The position numbers were made by a program, and so were the translations under genes. Under the pieces are notes generated by a model that was not told the DNA's origin, ran no database searches, and worked only from the letters and a program-made list of their open reading frames with translations. Shown here in pieces: positions 7,739 to 17,890 of a DNA stretch of 64,000 nucleotides (position 1 is its first letter; each line of letters starts with the position of its first letter). Origin of the DNA: Bacillus sp. 165 (GTDB taxonomy: Bacteria > Bacillota > Bacilli > Bacillales > Bacillaceae_G); assembly GCF_017742235.1 (NCBI RefSeq), contig NZ_JAGHKQ010000003.1, positions 1 through 64,000 on the forward strand. The letters are read 5' to 3'.

Positions 7739-9727
7739 TTGACACAGCAATCATTTACTTATAATGAAGATGCAATTCAAGTACTAGAAGGGCTGGAAGC
7801 TGTACGCAAACGTCCCGGGATGTATATTGGCAGCACGGACAGTCGTGGCTTACATCATTTAGTATATGAAATCGTAGATAATTCCGTTGATGAAGCGTTG
7901 GCGGGATTTGGAAATGAAATTAAAGTAACTATACATAAAAACAACAGTATCAGTGTAGAGGATAAAGGACGCGGGATGCCAACCGGCATGCACAAGACTG
8001 GAAAACCGACGCCTGAGGTTATTTTCACTGTACTTCATGCCGGGGGGAAATTCGGCCAAGGCGGCTATAAAACGAGCGGAGGGTTGCACGGAGTAGGTGC
8101 ATCAGTTGTAAATGCACTATCAGAATGGCTTGTAGTAACGATTAAACGAGATGGATTCATATACGAACAGAGGTTTGAACACGGAGGTCACCCAGTTACA
8201 ACTCTGGAAAAAATCGGGACAACAAAACAAACGGGCACAACCACTCACTTTAAACCTGATCCAATAATTTTCAGTACAACGAATTACAATTACGAAACTC
8301 TTTGCGAACGTCTTCGCGAGTCAGCGTTTTTATTAAAGGGAATGAAGATTACCTTAAAGGATGAGCGCAACGATTTAGAGGATATATTTCATTATGAAAC
8401 AGGAATTGAAGCATTTGTAACTTATTTAAATGAAGAAAAAGATGTTCTTCATCCTGTTGTCTTTTTTGAAGACGAGCAAAACGGGATTGAAGCGGAGCTG
8501 GCGTTTCAGTTTAATGATGGATATTCAGAGAATATTTTGTCGTTTGTTAACAATGTACGTACAAAAGACGGCGGAACTCATGAAGCGGGGTTTAAAACAG
8601 CAATGACGCGCATCTTTAATGAATATGCGCGGAAAACAGGCTTGTTAAAAGAAAAGGATAAAAATCTAGACGGTTCGGATATACGAGAAGGCTTATCTGC
8701 AATTGTGTCAGTTCGTATTCCAGAAGGACTGCTGCAATTTGAAGGGCAGACGAAAGGCAAGCTGGGGACAAGTGAAGCACGTTCTGCGGTTGATGCTGTT
8801 GTATCGGAGCATTTATCCTATTTTTTAGAAGAGAATCCTGAAATGGCTACACTTCTTGTTCGAAAAGCTATTAAAGCGTTTCAAGCGCGTGAAGCGGCTC
8901 GAAAAGCACGCGAGGAAGCACGAAGCGGGAAAAAGAAAAAACGGTCAGAAGCATCCTTGAGTGGGAAACTGACACCTGCACAATCCCGCAATCCGCAAAA
9001 AAACGAATTATACCTTGTGGAAGGGGATTCGGCGGGCGGCTCTGCAAAACAGGGGCGTGATCGGAAGTTTCAAGCAGTTCTGCCTCTGCGCGGTAAGGTT
9101 ATTAATACAGAAAAGGCAAAATTGGCTGATATTTTTAAGAATGAAGAAATCAATACAATCATTCATGCAATCGGCGGAGGCGTAGGACCTGATTTTGCAG
9201 TTGAAGATGTTAACTACGATAAAGTGGTCATTATGACGGATGCAGACACAGACGGAGCGCATATTCAAGTATTGCTATTGACGTTCTTTTATCGATATAT
9301 GAAGCCTTTAATCGAAGCGGGCAAAGTATTTATCGCATTGCCTCCTTTATATAAAGTAAGCAAAGGAACCGGAAAAAAAGAAATAGCGGAGTATGCGTGG
9401 TCCGAAGAAGAATTAGACCATGTTACGAAAAAAATAGGAAGAGGCTATACAATTCAACGATACAAAGGACTTGGCGAAATGAACGCGGATCAGCTGTGGG
9501 AAACAACTATGAATCCTGAAACACGAACGTTGATTCGAGTGAAAATTGATGATGCAGCACGAGCAGAACGACGTGTGACGACGCTAATGGGAGATAAGGT
9601 AGAACCGCGCCGGAAATGGATCGAACGAAATGTGGCGTTTGGTTTGCAGCAAGATACTAATATTTTAGAAAATGAAATGATTTCGACAGGAGAGGTGGAA
9701 AACGATGCAAGCGGAAAAATTTCATGA
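7739..9727 (+). CDS. parE: DNA topoisomerase IV subunit B (ParE)
   Basis: 662 residues, TTG start with AAAGGAGTAGGAG upstream. The GHKL ATPase domain comes first (EIVDNSVDEALAG; the GGLHGVGASVVNALS lid), then the transducer domain. The Toprim domain shows YLVEGDSAGGSAKQGRDR and DADTDGAHI, and the C-terminal RYKGLGEMNADQLWETTM follows. It supplies ATP hydrolysis to topoisomerase IV, which decatenates daughter chromosomes. ParE rather than GyrB is supported by synteny with parC and yneT. The 3' end overlaps parC by 23 nt, implying translational coupling. Confidence 0.96.
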   Translation: MTQQSFTYNEDAIQVLEGLEAVRKRPGMYIGSTDSRGLHHLVYEIVDNSVDEALAGFGNEIKVTIHKNNSISVEDKGRGMPTGMHKTGKPTPEVIFTVLHAGGKFGQGGYKTSGGLHGVGASVVNALSEWLVVTIKRDGFIYEQRFEHGGHPVTTLEKIGTTKQTGTTTHFKPDPIIFSTTNYNYETLCERLRESAFLLKGMKITLKDERNDLEDIFHYETGIEAFVTYLNEEKDVLHPVVFFEDEQNGIEAELAFQFNDGYSENILSFVNNVRTKDGGTHEAGFKTAMTRIFNEYARKTGLLKEKDKNLDGSDIREGLSAIVSVRIPEGLLQFEGQTKGKLGTSEARSAVDAVVSEHLSYFLEENPEMATLLVRKAIKAFQAREAARKAREEARSGKKKKRSEASLSGKLTPAQSRNPQKNELYLVEGDSAGGSAKQGRDRKFQAVLPLRGKVINTEKAKLADIFKNEEINTIIHAIGGGVGPDFAVEDVNYDKVVIMTDADTDGAHIQVLLLTFFYRYMKPLIEAGKVFIALPPLYKVSKGTGKKEIAEYAWSEEELDHVTKKIGRGYTIQRYKGLGEMNADQLWETTMNPETRTLIRVKIDDAARAERRVTTLMGDKVEPRRKWIERNVAFGLQQDTNILENEMISTGEVENDASGKIS

Positions 9728-12131
9728 TCTGCCTCTTGAGGATGTAATCGGGGATCGGTTTGGCCGATACAGTAAATATATTATTCAAGACCGAGCATTG
9801 CCGGATGCAAGGGATGGCTTAAAGCCCGTGCAGCGGAGAATTTTATATTCAATGTATGTAGAAGGAAATGTGCAGGATAAACCGTTCCGAAAAGCAGCAA
9901 AAACTGTAGGGAATGTAATTGGGAATTATCATCCTCACGGTGATTCTTCAGTATATGAAGCGATGGTGCGATTAAGCCAGGAATGGAAGATTCGCAATGT
10001 GCTGGTCGAGATGCATGGCAATAACGGCAGCATTGACGGTGATCCGGCTGCAGCGATGCGTTATACAGAAGCACGTATATCAGCAATCGCATCTGAATTA
10101 CTGCGAGATATTGATAAGGAGACAGTCGAGTTTGTATCGAACTTTGATGATACAAGCGAAGAGCCTGTTGTGCTCCCGGCTATGTTTCCGAATCTTCTAG
10201 TGAACGGTTCGACCGGGATTTCAGCTGGATATGCGACAGAAATTCCTCCTCATCATTTAGGGGAAGTCATTGATGGAGTAATTATGCGCATCGATAATCC
10301 GGTGTGTACGGTAGATGATCTGTTAACCGTGATGCAGGGGCCTGATTTTCCTACTGGAGGCATCATTCAAGGATTGGATGGCATAAAAAAAGCATATGAA
10401 ACAGGGAAAGGCAAAATTATTATCCGCAGTAAAACGATGATAGAAGATATCCGAGGCGGAAAGCAGCAAATCGTCATTACAGAGATTCCATACGAAGTCA
10501 ATAAAGCAAACCTAGTAAAGAAAATGGATGACTTGCGTTTGGATAAAAAGCTCGATGGAATCGCTGAGGTAAGGGATGAGACAGACCGAACTGGGCTGCG
10601 CATTGTAGTTGAGCTGAAAAAAGACGCAAATGCAGAAAGTATCTTGAATTATTTATTTAAAAATACAGAACTGCAGGTGCCGTATAATTTTAATATGGTC
10701 GCTATTTATAACCGCAGACCTAAATTAATGAATGTACCGGAAATTCTAGATGCGTATATCCAGCATCAAAAGGAAGTTATTACGAACCGCTCTGCTTACG
10801 AACTGCGGAAAGCAAACGATCGTAAGCATATTGTTGAAGGTTTAATGAAGGCGCTCTCTATTTTAGATCAGGTGATTGCAACCATTCGTGCTTCGAAAGA
10901 TAAGCGCGATGCCAAGGATAATTTGAAGGAGCAATTCGTATTCACAGAAGCTCAAGCTGAAGCAATTGTCTCCTTGCAGCTATATCGCTTAACAAATACC
11001 GATATTACAGCCTTGCAAATAGAAGAGGAAGAACTAGATAAAAAAATTAATGACCTTACTGCTATTTTAAGCAATGATAAAAAATTGCTTCAAGTGATAA
11101 AAACAGACTTGAAGCGGGTCAAGAAAACGTATGCTGATGATAGACGATCTGTTGTCGAGCATGAAATTGAAGAAATAAAAATCAACGTAGAGGATATGAT
11201 ACCGCAAGAAGATGTGATTGTGACTGTGACAAAGGAAGGATACGTTAAGCGTACAAGCTTGCGGTCACGTAATGCCTCAAATGGCAAAGACTTTGGCATG
11301 AAAGAAAGCGACCGTTTAATTGGTCAATATCATGTAAATACGACGGACACAATGCTTCTTTTCACGAACAAAGGGAATTATGTGTATTTGCCTGTGTATG
11401 AAATGCCTGACATTCGGTGGAAGGATTTAGGGCAGCACGTTGCTAATATTGTGACGCTCAATCGTGACGAAACGATAGTCAAGGCAATTCCTGTACAAGA
11501 TTTTAATGAAGAAAAGTATGTTTTATTTGTTACAAAAAACGGAATGGTCAAGAAAACGGAATTAAAGCAATATAAGGTGCAGCGATACTCGCGAGCGCTC
11601 GTAGCAATGAATGTAAAAGGCGACGATGAAGTGATAGATATCCAGCTTACAAATGGTACACAACATATTTTGTTGGTCACTCGTATTGCGTATGCATTAT
11701 TATTCAAAGAAGAGGAAGTAAGTCCAATCGGTGTTCGTGCTGCCGGGGTAAAAGGTATTAACTTAAAAGATGAAGATTATATTGTAAAAGCACTTGTGCT
11801 CGACAATATCGACTCGAATATTGTCATCGTAACGCAAAGAGGGGCTGTAAAGAAAATGAAACTTTCGGAAATTGAACTTTCCGGTCGTGCAAAACGTGGT
11901 ACAGTCATCTTTCGAGAGGTAAAAACATACCCGTATCGAATCGTCGGAGTCGAAATCCCGGATGAAAATTATAATATTTTTATTCGTTCAGAAAAGAATA
12001 TTGTCGAAAGTGTTGAATGTTCGACAATGAAAGAGAAAGATCGATATAGTAATGGGACGCTCATTTTAGATGTTGGCGAAGCTGGAGAAGTAACGGATGT
12101 ATGGCGAGAACAGCGTGGAATAGAGACGTAA
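9705..12131 (+). CDS. parC: DNA topoisomerase IV subunit A (ParC)
   Basis: 808 residues. The cleavage domain carries the catalytic tyrosine Y120 in AAMRYTEARIS. The quinolone-resistance region GNYHPHGDSSVYEAM looks wild type. Beta-pinwheel blades follow after about residue 490 (EGYVKRTSLRS, KNGMVKKTEL, RGAVKKMKLSE). It forms the DNA-breaking subunit with ParE. ATG is preceded by AGGAGAGGTGG inside the parE coding end. A hairpin terminator follows the stop codon. Confidence 0.96.
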   Translation: MQAEKFHDLPLEDVIGDRFGRYSKYIIQDRALPDARDGLKPVQRRILYSMYVEGNVQDKPFRKAAKTVGNVIGNYHPHGDSSVYEAMVRLSQEWKIRNVLVEMHGNNGSIDGDPAAAMRYTEARISAIASELLRDIDKETVEFVSNFDDTSEEPVVLPAMFPNLLVNGSTGISAGYATEIPPHHLGEVIDGVIMRIDNPVCTVDDLLTVMQGPDFPTGGIIQGLDGIKKAYETGKGKIIIRSKTMIEDIRGGKQQIVITEIPYEVNKANLVKKMDDLRLDKKLDGIAEVRDETDRTGLRIVVELKKDANAESILNYLFKNTELQVPYNFNMVAIYNRRPKLMNVPEILDAYIQHQKEVITNRSAYELRKANDRKHIVEGLMKALSILDQVIATIRASKDKRDAKDNLKEQFVFTEAQAEAIVSLQLYRLTNTDITALQIEEEELDKKINDLTAILSNDKKLLQVIKTDLKRVKKTYADDRRSVVEHEIEEIKINVEDMIPQEDVIVTVTKEGYVKRTSLRSRNASNGKDFGMKESDRLIGQYHVNTTDTMLLFTNKGNYVYLPVYEMPDIRWKDLGQHVANIVTLNRDETIVKAIPVQDFNEEKYVLFVTKNGMVKKTELKQYKVQRYSRALVAMNVKGDDEVIDIQLTNGTQHILLVTRIAYALLFKEEEVSPIGVRAAGVKGINLKDEDYIVKALVLDNIDSNIVIVTQRGAVKKMKLSEIELSGRAKRGTVIFREVKTYPYRIVGVEIPDENYNIFIRSEKNIVESVECSTMKEKDRYSNGTLILDVGEAGEVTDVWREQRGIET

Positions 12132-12135
12132 GGAG

Positions 12136-12168
12136 AAAAACCTGCTGATGGCATATTCAGCAGGTTTT
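12136..12168 (+). terminator. Terminator after parC
   Basis: AAAACCTGCTGA / TCAGCAGGTTTT stem with an 8-nt loop. Confidence 0.88.
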
Positions 12169-12215
12169 ATATTTATATAATGTTAACTATATAAACAAGA
12201 ACGTTAACTAAGTTA

Positions 12216-12230
12216 AATTTTCAGAATATT
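12216..12230. promoter_or_regulatory. CodY-box-like operator upstream of the amino acid transporter operon
   Basis: AATTTTCAGAATATT differs at one position from the 15-bp CodY consensus AATTTTCWGAAAATT. A weaker site (3 mismatches, AATATTCTAAAAAAT) lies at 12294-12308, close to the start codon. CodY represses branched-chain amino acid uptake genes when isoleucine and GTP are abundant, which fits the genes downstream. Confidence 0.6.
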
Positions 12231-12330
12231 TTGTCTTAATTTGTATGAAAGCTACGGTTGTCCTATATGTCGGTATAAGGTAATATTTAACTAAATATTC
12301 TAAAAAATTAAAAAATAGGAGGTTGTTATT

Positions 12331-13518
12331 TTGATATTGAAAAAAGGTGTTTCTCTAGTATTATCTTCCGCACTCGTTTTCGGTATTTTCGCAGGCTGTT
12401 CCAAAAGTTCTGAAACTACATCTGGAACTGGCGGTAAGGTAATTAAAATTGCAACACAATCCCCGCTGTCAGGTGCTTCTGCAACCCAAGGGGATGCTAT
12501 TAAGCTAGGTGCTCAATTACAAATTGAAGAGCAAAAAGCAGAATTTGAAAAGCTAGGCTTCAAGGTGCAGCTCGTACCGTATGATGACCAAGCCGATCCG
12601 AAAAAGGGAGTAGCAAATGCTCAATCTATTGGAGCAGATAAAGCAATCCTTGGCGTAGTTGGTCACTTGAATTCCGGGGTTGCTATTCCATCTTCTGAAG
12701 TGTATGAGAAAAACAATGTAGTAATGGTATCGCCAACGAACACAGCAACAGATGTAACAGACAGAAACTTACTGGTTGTAAACCGTATCTGTGCTCGTGA
12801 TGATTTCCAAGGCCCTGCTGGAGCTGAATTTGCAGTCAAAACATTAAATGCAAAAACTATTTTTGTTATTGATGATAAAACAGCTTACGGTACAGGTCTT
12901 GTAAAAGCATTTAAAGAAGCTGCAGAAAAAGAGGGCGCTAAAATATTAGGCTATGAATCTATCACTGTCGGTGAAAAAGATTTTAACGGCGTATTGAATA
13001 AAGTAGTAGCAAGCAAACCGGATTTACTTTACTTTGGCGGTTTATACGCGGAAGCTGGGTTGTTAGTGAAGCAAGCACGTGAAAAGGGCTTAAACATTCC
13101 GATTATGGGTGGAGATGGTATTGACTCCTCTACGTTAGTAGAAATTGCGGGTGCATCTATTAAGAATACATACTACACTACTATTGCCGCGGATCCAATG
13201 AAATCTGAATCAGGTAAAAAGTTTGTTGAAGCATATAAAAAGAAATTCAACAAAGAAGTAGAAGGCTATTCTGCATATGGATATGATGCAGCTGGAGTAT
13301 TGTTAGAAGGGTTAAAAGAAGCGATTAAAGCAAATGGAAACAAACTTCCTTCCCGGGAGCAAGTGCGTGATGCCGTTCGTAAGGTGAAAGACTACAGCGG
13401 TGCTGTTACAAAGGTAAGCTTTGATGGAAAAGGCGACAATGATTATGCGAAGGTATATATCTATAAATTCGACGAGCAAAAATACCCAGGCATTCAGCAA
13501 GGGGAAGTAGGGAAATAA
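12331..13518 (+). CDS. livJ: Branched-chain amino acid ABC transporter substrate-binding lipoprotein (LivJ-type)
   Basis: 395 residues with a lipoprotein signal peptide (lipobox FAGC, about residues 20-23). The type I periplasmic-binding fold follows: KIATQSPLSGASATQGDA, VPYDDQADPKKGVANAQ, TAYGTGLVKAFKEAA, IMGGDGIDSS. It should capture Leu/Ile/Val at the cell surface for the permease genes downstream. TTG start, with AGGAGGTTG upstream. A close paralog lies at 21476. A terminator-like hairpin after this gene would let the binding protein be made in excess over the permease. Confidence 0.88.
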   Translation: MILKKGVSLVLSSALVFGIFAGCSKSSETTSGTGGKVIKIATQSPLSGASATQGDAIKLGAQLQIEEQKAEFEKLGFKVQLVPYDDQADPKKGVANAQSIGADKAILGVVGHLNSGVAIPSSEVYEKNNVVMVSPTNTATDVTDRNLLVVNRICARDDFQGPAGAEFAVKTLNAKTIFVIDDKTAYGTGLVKAFKEAAEKEGAKILGYESITVGEKDFNGVLNKVVASKPDLLYFGGLYAEAGLLVKQAREKGLNIPIMGGDGIDSSTLVEIAGASIKNTYYTTIAADPMKSESGKKFVEAYKKKFNKEVEGYSAYGYDAAGVLLEGLKEAIKANGNKLPSREQVRDAVRKVKDYSGAVTKVSFDGKGDNDYAKVYIYKFDEQKYPGIQQGEVGK

Positions 13519-13523
13519 GATTC

Positions 13524-13557
13524 ATGTGGCATGGCTCACTTGCCATGCCATTTCTTT
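13524..13557 (+). terminator. Hairpin between livJ and livH
   Basis: GGCATGGC / GCCATGCC stem followed by a T-rich stretch. It may act as a partial terminator inside the operon. Confidence 0.7.
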
Positions 13558-13752
13558 TGACTATAACAGGCTGGTTACAGAAAAAATAACAAAATGCGTA
13601 AAAAGAATTGTCTAATGCTGTAAAATTGTTTATTATTTTCTTAATAATAAAAATAATCAGAATTTATAGAAAGGGGAGATGTATTCATAATCAAAGCTTT
13701 GGAGACACAAACGCTCAAGTTGAAATCAAAATCTAGAAAGTGAGGGGAACTC

Positions 13753-14739
13753 ATGTTAACTGAAATTTTGCATACATTACCGCAAGTATTGATCGATGGT
13801 TTAACACTTGGCGCTGTATACGCGATTGTAGCTCTTGGATATACAATGGTATATGGTATTTTAGAACTTATTAACTTTGCTCACGGTGAAATATTTATGA
13901 CCGGAGCATTTATCGGAACGGCAATATTGCTTATTATGACAGGGTTTGGCTGGCTGGCAGTTATGCCCGCGCTGCTCGCTTTAATTCTAGTACTTGTAGT
14001 TACTTCCGTGCTGACTGGATTTGTCGGAATGGGCATTGAGAGAGTGGCGTACCGTCCGCTGCGTTCTGCTCCGAAATTAATTACGCTTATCACAGCAATT
14101 GGAGTATCGTTCTTGCTGCAAGATATTGTCCGTTTTATTACAGAGCTGAAAAAAGGCAACTATATCATTACAGGGCCGTCGCTGTTCACAGATCAAACTA
14201 CAATTAAAGCCTCAGCATTACTATCTGGTTTTAATAATGCGCAAGTGAAGTCATCATCTATTATTCTTATTTTGATCGCTATTATTTTGATGATTGCATT
14301 GGACTTTTTTATTAATAAAACAAAATGGGGCATGGCAATGCGGGCAGTTGCGCAAGATCGTGAAACGGCGTCATTGATGTCCATTAATGTTAATAAGGTC
14401 ATTTCTTTAACATTCTTCATCGGTTCCGCACTTGGCGGAGCAACAGGCGTATTGTTTGCAGTCCAGTATGGAACGATTGATCCTTATATCGGCTTTATTC
14501 TAGGCTTAAAAGCATTTACAGCAGCTGTTCTCGGAGGAATTGGAAACATTCGCGGAGCGATGGTAGGTGGAATTTTAATTGGAGTGTTGGAAATGTTTGC
14601 TGCAGCCAACCTATCCATTTTAACTTCAGGCACGCTCGGAGCAGAATACAAAGACGTATTTGCATTTGTGATTTTAATTATCGTGTTAATCTTTAAGCCA
14701 GAAGGAATTTTTGGTAAAGCAGTTACAGAGAAAGTGTAG
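13753..14739 (+). CDS. livH: Branched-chain amino acid ABC transporter permease (LivH-type)
   Basis: 328 residues, about eight hydrophobic segments. LivH hallmarks include ALGYTMVYGILELINFAHGE near the N terminus and AVLGGIGNIRGAMVGGIL near the C terminus. It forms half of the membrane pore for uptake of Leu/Ile/Val. AAGTGAGGGGAACTC precedes ATG. The stop codon is 9 nt before the next permease start. Confidence 0.92.
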   Translation: MLTEILHTLPQVLIDGLTLGAVYAIVALGYTMVYGILELINFAHGEIFMTGAFIGTAILLIMTGFGWLAVMPALLALILVLVVTSVLTGFVGMGIERVAYRPLRSAPKLITLITAIGVSFLLQDIVRFITELKKGNYIITGPSLFTDQTTIKASALLSGFNNAQVKSSSIILILIAIILMIALDFFINKTKWGMAMRAVAQDRETASLMSINVNKVISLTFFIGSALGGATGVLFAVQYGTIDPYIGFILGLKAFTAAVLGGIGNIRGAMVGGILIGVLEMFAAANLSILTSGTLGAEYKDVFAFVILIIVLIFKPEGIFGKAVTEKV

Positions 14740-14748
14740 GTGAACAAG

Positions 14749-16032
14749 ATGAAAAAACTGATCGCTTATTTAGAAGATAACAAGCTAGCTCAAGGACTAT
14801 TGATTGTATTATACATCGTCGCCACGTCTCTTAGTTTATACTTGGCACAAAAATCTGTAGTAGCGTTTTTGCTGCTTCTATTTTCTCTATTATTGCTTTA
14901 TTATACTAGCTTCCCAATACGAGTAAAATGGCTCGTGGGACTGTTTGTTATGTTCGTCGCCCTTCCATTCGGTGCAAGCGGCGGAGCAGCTTACGAATCG
15001 TATATGGAAGTTGCTACTTTAGTTGGCATTTATGTTGCGATGGCTCTTGGACTGAACATTGTAGTCGGCTTTGCAGGATTACTAGACTTAGGATTCGTAG
15101 CATTCTTTGCAGTAGGAGCTTACACGTACGGTATTTTTGCGACAGGGCAAGCTAATAACTTTATGCCTTTTGGAGAATACCCACTATCAGGCGAAAGCTT
15201 TTGGATTTTTCTTCTTATTGGCTTGTTTGTAGCAGCATTATGCGGTGTCCTCCTCGGTATACCGGTACTGCGTGTGAAGGGGGATTACCTCGCAATCGTT
15301 ACTCTTGGATTCGGAGAAATCATCCGTATCGTTTTCAATAACTTGGACAAACCGCTTAATATTACAAATGGAGCGATGGGTCTTGCATCTATTCAAGCAC
15401 CAGAAATTTTTGGGTTTAAGCTTATCAACTCCAGTCAAATCTATTTTGTCGTGTTAGTGATTTTGCTGTTTGTTATCTTTGCAGTTAAGAGATTAGAATA
15501 CTCTAAGATTGGCCGCTCTTGGAAAGCAGTACGTGAAAACGAAATCGCCGCGCAAGCAATGGGAATCCATTTAGTTCGTACTAAGCTGCTGGCATTTGCA
15601 GTCGGTGCTTCTTTTTCAGGATTGATGGGCGTAGTGTTTGCGGCAAAGCAAACGTTCGTTGATCCGACAAGCTTTACACTATTAGAATCTATTACAATTC
15701 TCGTTATGGTAATTCTTGGGGGGATGGGCAGCGTACCGGGTGTTATTTTAGGAGCAGCTGTTATGACGATTTTAAATTTACAAGTATTGACAGAATTAAC
15801 AAATTGGTTAAACCAATTAAGCTTGAACGGAGTTATGACTATTCCTAATGCGCTGTCTCCTTCCAAAATGCAGCGGTTTATCTTTGGCGGTGTCTTGATT
15901 TTATTTGCACTCTACAGGCCGCAAGGATTAATTCCTGCTAAAAACCCGAAATTTAATGAAGATGAACTAAAGTCTGAGGCAAAAGAAAAAGCACAAACTG
16001 CATCTGCAAAAGGAAAAGCATTCGGAGCATAA
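14749..16032 (+). CDS. livM: Branched-chain amino acid ABC transporter permease (LivM-type)
   Basis: 427 residues, many transmembrane helices. Family motifs: LGLNIVVGFAGLLDLGFVAFFAVGAY split by helices, and LGGMGSVPGVILGAA near the C terminus. It pairs with LivH. I chose ATG 14749, with AGGTG six bases upstream overlapping the livH stop; an in-frame GTG at 14740 lacks a site. The charged tail of about 30 residues is Ala/Lys/Glu-rich. Confidence 0.92.
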   Translation: MKKLIAYLEDNKLAQGLLIVLYIVATSLSLYLAQKSVVAFLLLLFSLLLLYYTSFPIRVKWLVGLFVMFVALPFGASGGAAYESYMEVATLVGIYVAMALGLNIVVGFAGLLDLGFVAFFAVGAYTYGIFATGQANNFMPFGEYPLSGESFWIFLLIGLFVAALCGVLLGIPVLRVKGDYLAIVTLGFGEIIRIVFNNLDKPLNITNGAMGLASIQAPEIFGFKLINSSQIYFVVLVILLFVIFAVKRLEYSKIGRSWKAVRENEIAAQAMGIHLVRTKLLAFAVGASFSGLMGVVFAAKQTFVDPTSFTLLESITILVMVILGGMGSVPGVILGAAVMTILNLQVLTELTNWLNQLSLNGVMTIPNALSPSKMQRFIFGGVLILFALYRPQGLIPAKNPKFNEDELKSEAKEKAQTASAKGKAFGA

Positions 16033-16044
16033 GGAGGGGACGGA

Positions 16045-16821
16045 ATGGGAGTTTTGAAAGTTACAAACCTAACGAAACGCTTTGGCGGTCTGGTTGCCGT
16101 GAAGGGTGTAGATATGACGGTGAAAAAAGGGTCGATTACAGCTGTAATCGGTCCGAACGGAGCCGGAAAAACAACTTTCTTTAATATGATTACGGGTGTA
16201 TATAAGCCGGATGAAGGTGATATTAACCTGGGAAATGAATCTCTAGTAGGTTACAAGCCGAATAAGATTTCTAAGAAAGGAATTGCACGTACATTCCAAA
16301 ATATACGATTATTTGGCAATATTACTGTATTAGAAAACGTGATGGTAGGATTGCACAATCATTTAAAAGGAAATTTCATTGGGACGTTATTGAATTTGCC
16401 GCAAGTACGAAATGAAGAGAAAGCAGCACAAAAAGAAGCGTATCGCCTGCTCGATTATGTTGGACTGGCGCATTTATTAAATGAAGAAGCACAAAACCTT
16501 TCCTATGGTGCACAGCGCCGTTTGGAAATCGCAAGGGCGCTGGCATCAAAACCGAAAATTCTATTACTAGACGAGCCTGCGGCGGGAATGAATCCGAAGG
16601 AAACGAAAGAATTAACGGATCTTATTTATCGTATGAGAGAGGAATTGGATTTAACTATTATTTTAATTGAGCATGATATGAAGCTTGTGATGGAAATCTC
16701 AGAGCACATTATTGTGCTGGACCACGGTGAAAAAATTGCCGAAGGAAAACCTCTCGAAATTCGCAACAATCCAAAAGTGATCGAAGCATATCTTGGCAAA
16801 AGCGCAGTTACTCATGCGTAG
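16045..16821 (+). CDS. livG: Branched-chain amino acid ABC transporter ATP-binding protein (LivG-type)
   Basis: 258 residues. Walker A GPNGAGKTT (about 34-42), the FQNIRLFGNITVLENVMVG Q-loop region, signature LSYGAQRR, Walker B ILLLDEPAAGMNP and switch His in LIEHDMKLVM. It drives import together with LivF. AGGAGGGGACGGA precedes ATG, 12 nt after the livM stop. Confidence 0.93.
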   Translation: MGVLKVTNLTKRFGGLVAVKGVDMTVKKGSITAVIGPNGAGKTTFFNMITGVYKPDEGDINLGNESLVGYKPNKISKKGIARTFQNIRLFGNITVLENVMVGLHNHLKGNFIGTLLNLPQVRNEEKAAQKEAYRLLDYVGLAHLLNEEAQNLSYGAQRRLEIARALASKPKILLLDEPAAGMNPKETKELTDLIYRMREELDLTIILIEHDMKLVMEISEHIIVLDHGEKIAEGKPLEIRNNPKVIEAYLGKSAVTHA

Positions 16822-16839
16822 GAAAAGGAGGAATGGTCC

Positions 16840-17541
16840 ATGCTTGAGCTGAAAAATGTAAACGCATATTATGGAGGCATCCATGCCTTAAAAGGGATTA
16901 ATATCGAAGTAAAGCAAGGAGAAATTGTAACGTTGATTGGGAGCAATGGAGCTGGTAAATCCACTACTTTAAAAACAATTAGCGGGCAGGTGGTCCCAAA
17001 AACAGGGAGCGTATTGTTTGAAGGGCAGGATATTACAAAGCAGCCTCCTCACATTACTGCTTTATCAGGAATCGCCCATGTCCCGGAAGGAAGACGCATT
17101 TTCTCGCGTTTAACAGTTCGTGAAAATTTAGAGATGGGGGCCTTTTCAGTAAAAGATAAGAATGTGATTAAAGAACGTATGGAGCGTGTATTTCACTATT
17201 TTCCGCGCGTCAAGGAACGTCTGGATCAAAAGGGCGGAACAATGAGCGGAGGGGAACAGCAAATGCTGGCAATTGGCAGGGCGCTTATGAGCCATCCGCA
17301 CCTGTTAATGCTTGATGAGCCGTCTATGGGATTAGCTCCAATTGTTGTTGAGCAAATTTTCGATATTATCAAGGAACTGAACAAGGAAGGGATGACGATT
17401 TTATTGGTCGAGCAAAATGCGTATCAAGCATTGCAAATTGCTCATCGCGGCTATGTGATACAAACAGGCGAGATTAAAATGGTCGGTGAGGGCCGAGTAT
17501 TGATGAATAATGAAATCGTAAAAGAAGCCTATTTGGCATAA
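16840..17541 (+). CDS. livF: Branched-chain amino acid ABC transporter ATP-binding protein (LivF-type)
   Basis: 233 residues. Walker A GSNGAGKSTT, the LivF-specific GIAHVPEGRRIFSRLTVRENL, signature MSGGEQQM, Walker B LLMLDEPSMGLAP and ILLVEQNAYQAL. Last gene of the transporter operon, 18 nt after livG, with AAAAGGAGGAATGG upstream. A strong bidirectional terminator follows. Confidence 0.93.
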   Translation: MLELKNVNAYYGGIHALKGINIEVKQGEIVTLIGSNGAGKSTTLKTISGQVVPKTGSVLFEGQDITKQPPHITALSGIAHVPEGRRIFSRLTVRENLEMGAFSVKDKNVIKERMERVFHYFPRVKERLDQKGGTMSGGEQQMLAIGRALMSHPHLLMLDEPSMGLAPIVVEQIFDIIKELNKEGMTILLVEQNAYQALQIAHRGYVIQTGEIKMVGEGRVLMNNEIVKEAYLA

Positions 17542-17543
17542 AG

Positions 17544-17576
17544 AAAAGAGGGTGCTCTATGTGAGCGCCCTCTTTT
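17544..17576. terminator. Bidirectional terminator after livF
   Basis: GAGGGTGCTC / GAGCGCCCTC stem with AAAA and TTTT flanks. It also overlaps the end of the converging small gene. Confidence 0.88.
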
Positions 17577-17778
17577 ACATAAGCATTCCATCATAATCCG
17601 TTTCACCGCTGTTTATCATATACATTTGACTTTCTATATATTGTTGTAAATCAGCAGGGAACTTATTGCTTTCTAATGTATCTGGTGTAAAATCGATTGT
17701 TTCACCTGTTTCCATGTTCTTCACACGAACCACTCGCTGCGTCCCTATAAATGCAGACGATATAATCTCATATCTCAA
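17575..17778 (-). CDS. Small conserved-looking protein, unknown
   Basis: 67 residues starting at TTG 17778, preceded on its strand by AAAAAGGAGGAGTCAGC. This strong site decides the start over a longer extension that has none. The sequence (RYEIISSAFIGTQRVVRV, GETIDFTPDTLESNKFP) suggests a small beta-rich cytosolic protein. I do not recognise the family. It converges with the transporter operon and shares its terminator. Confidence 0.7.
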   Translation of the reverse strand: MRYEIISSAFIGTQRVVRVKNMETGETIDFTPDTLESNKFPADLQQYIESQMYMINSGETDYDGMLM

Positions 17779-17853
17779 GCTGACTCCTCCTTTTTTGTAG
17801 TGTGAGTGATAGATGGAGGAATTATGTATACAATGCGTAAGGATGGAGAGAAC

Positions 17854-17890
17854 AAAAAAGGCATGCAATTTTTATCACATGCCTTTTTTT
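17854..17890. terminator. Terminator between two minus-strand small genes
   Basis: AAAAGGCATG / CATGCCTTTT stem with poly-A and poly-T flanks; it overlaps the end of the 17875 gene. Confidence 0.8.
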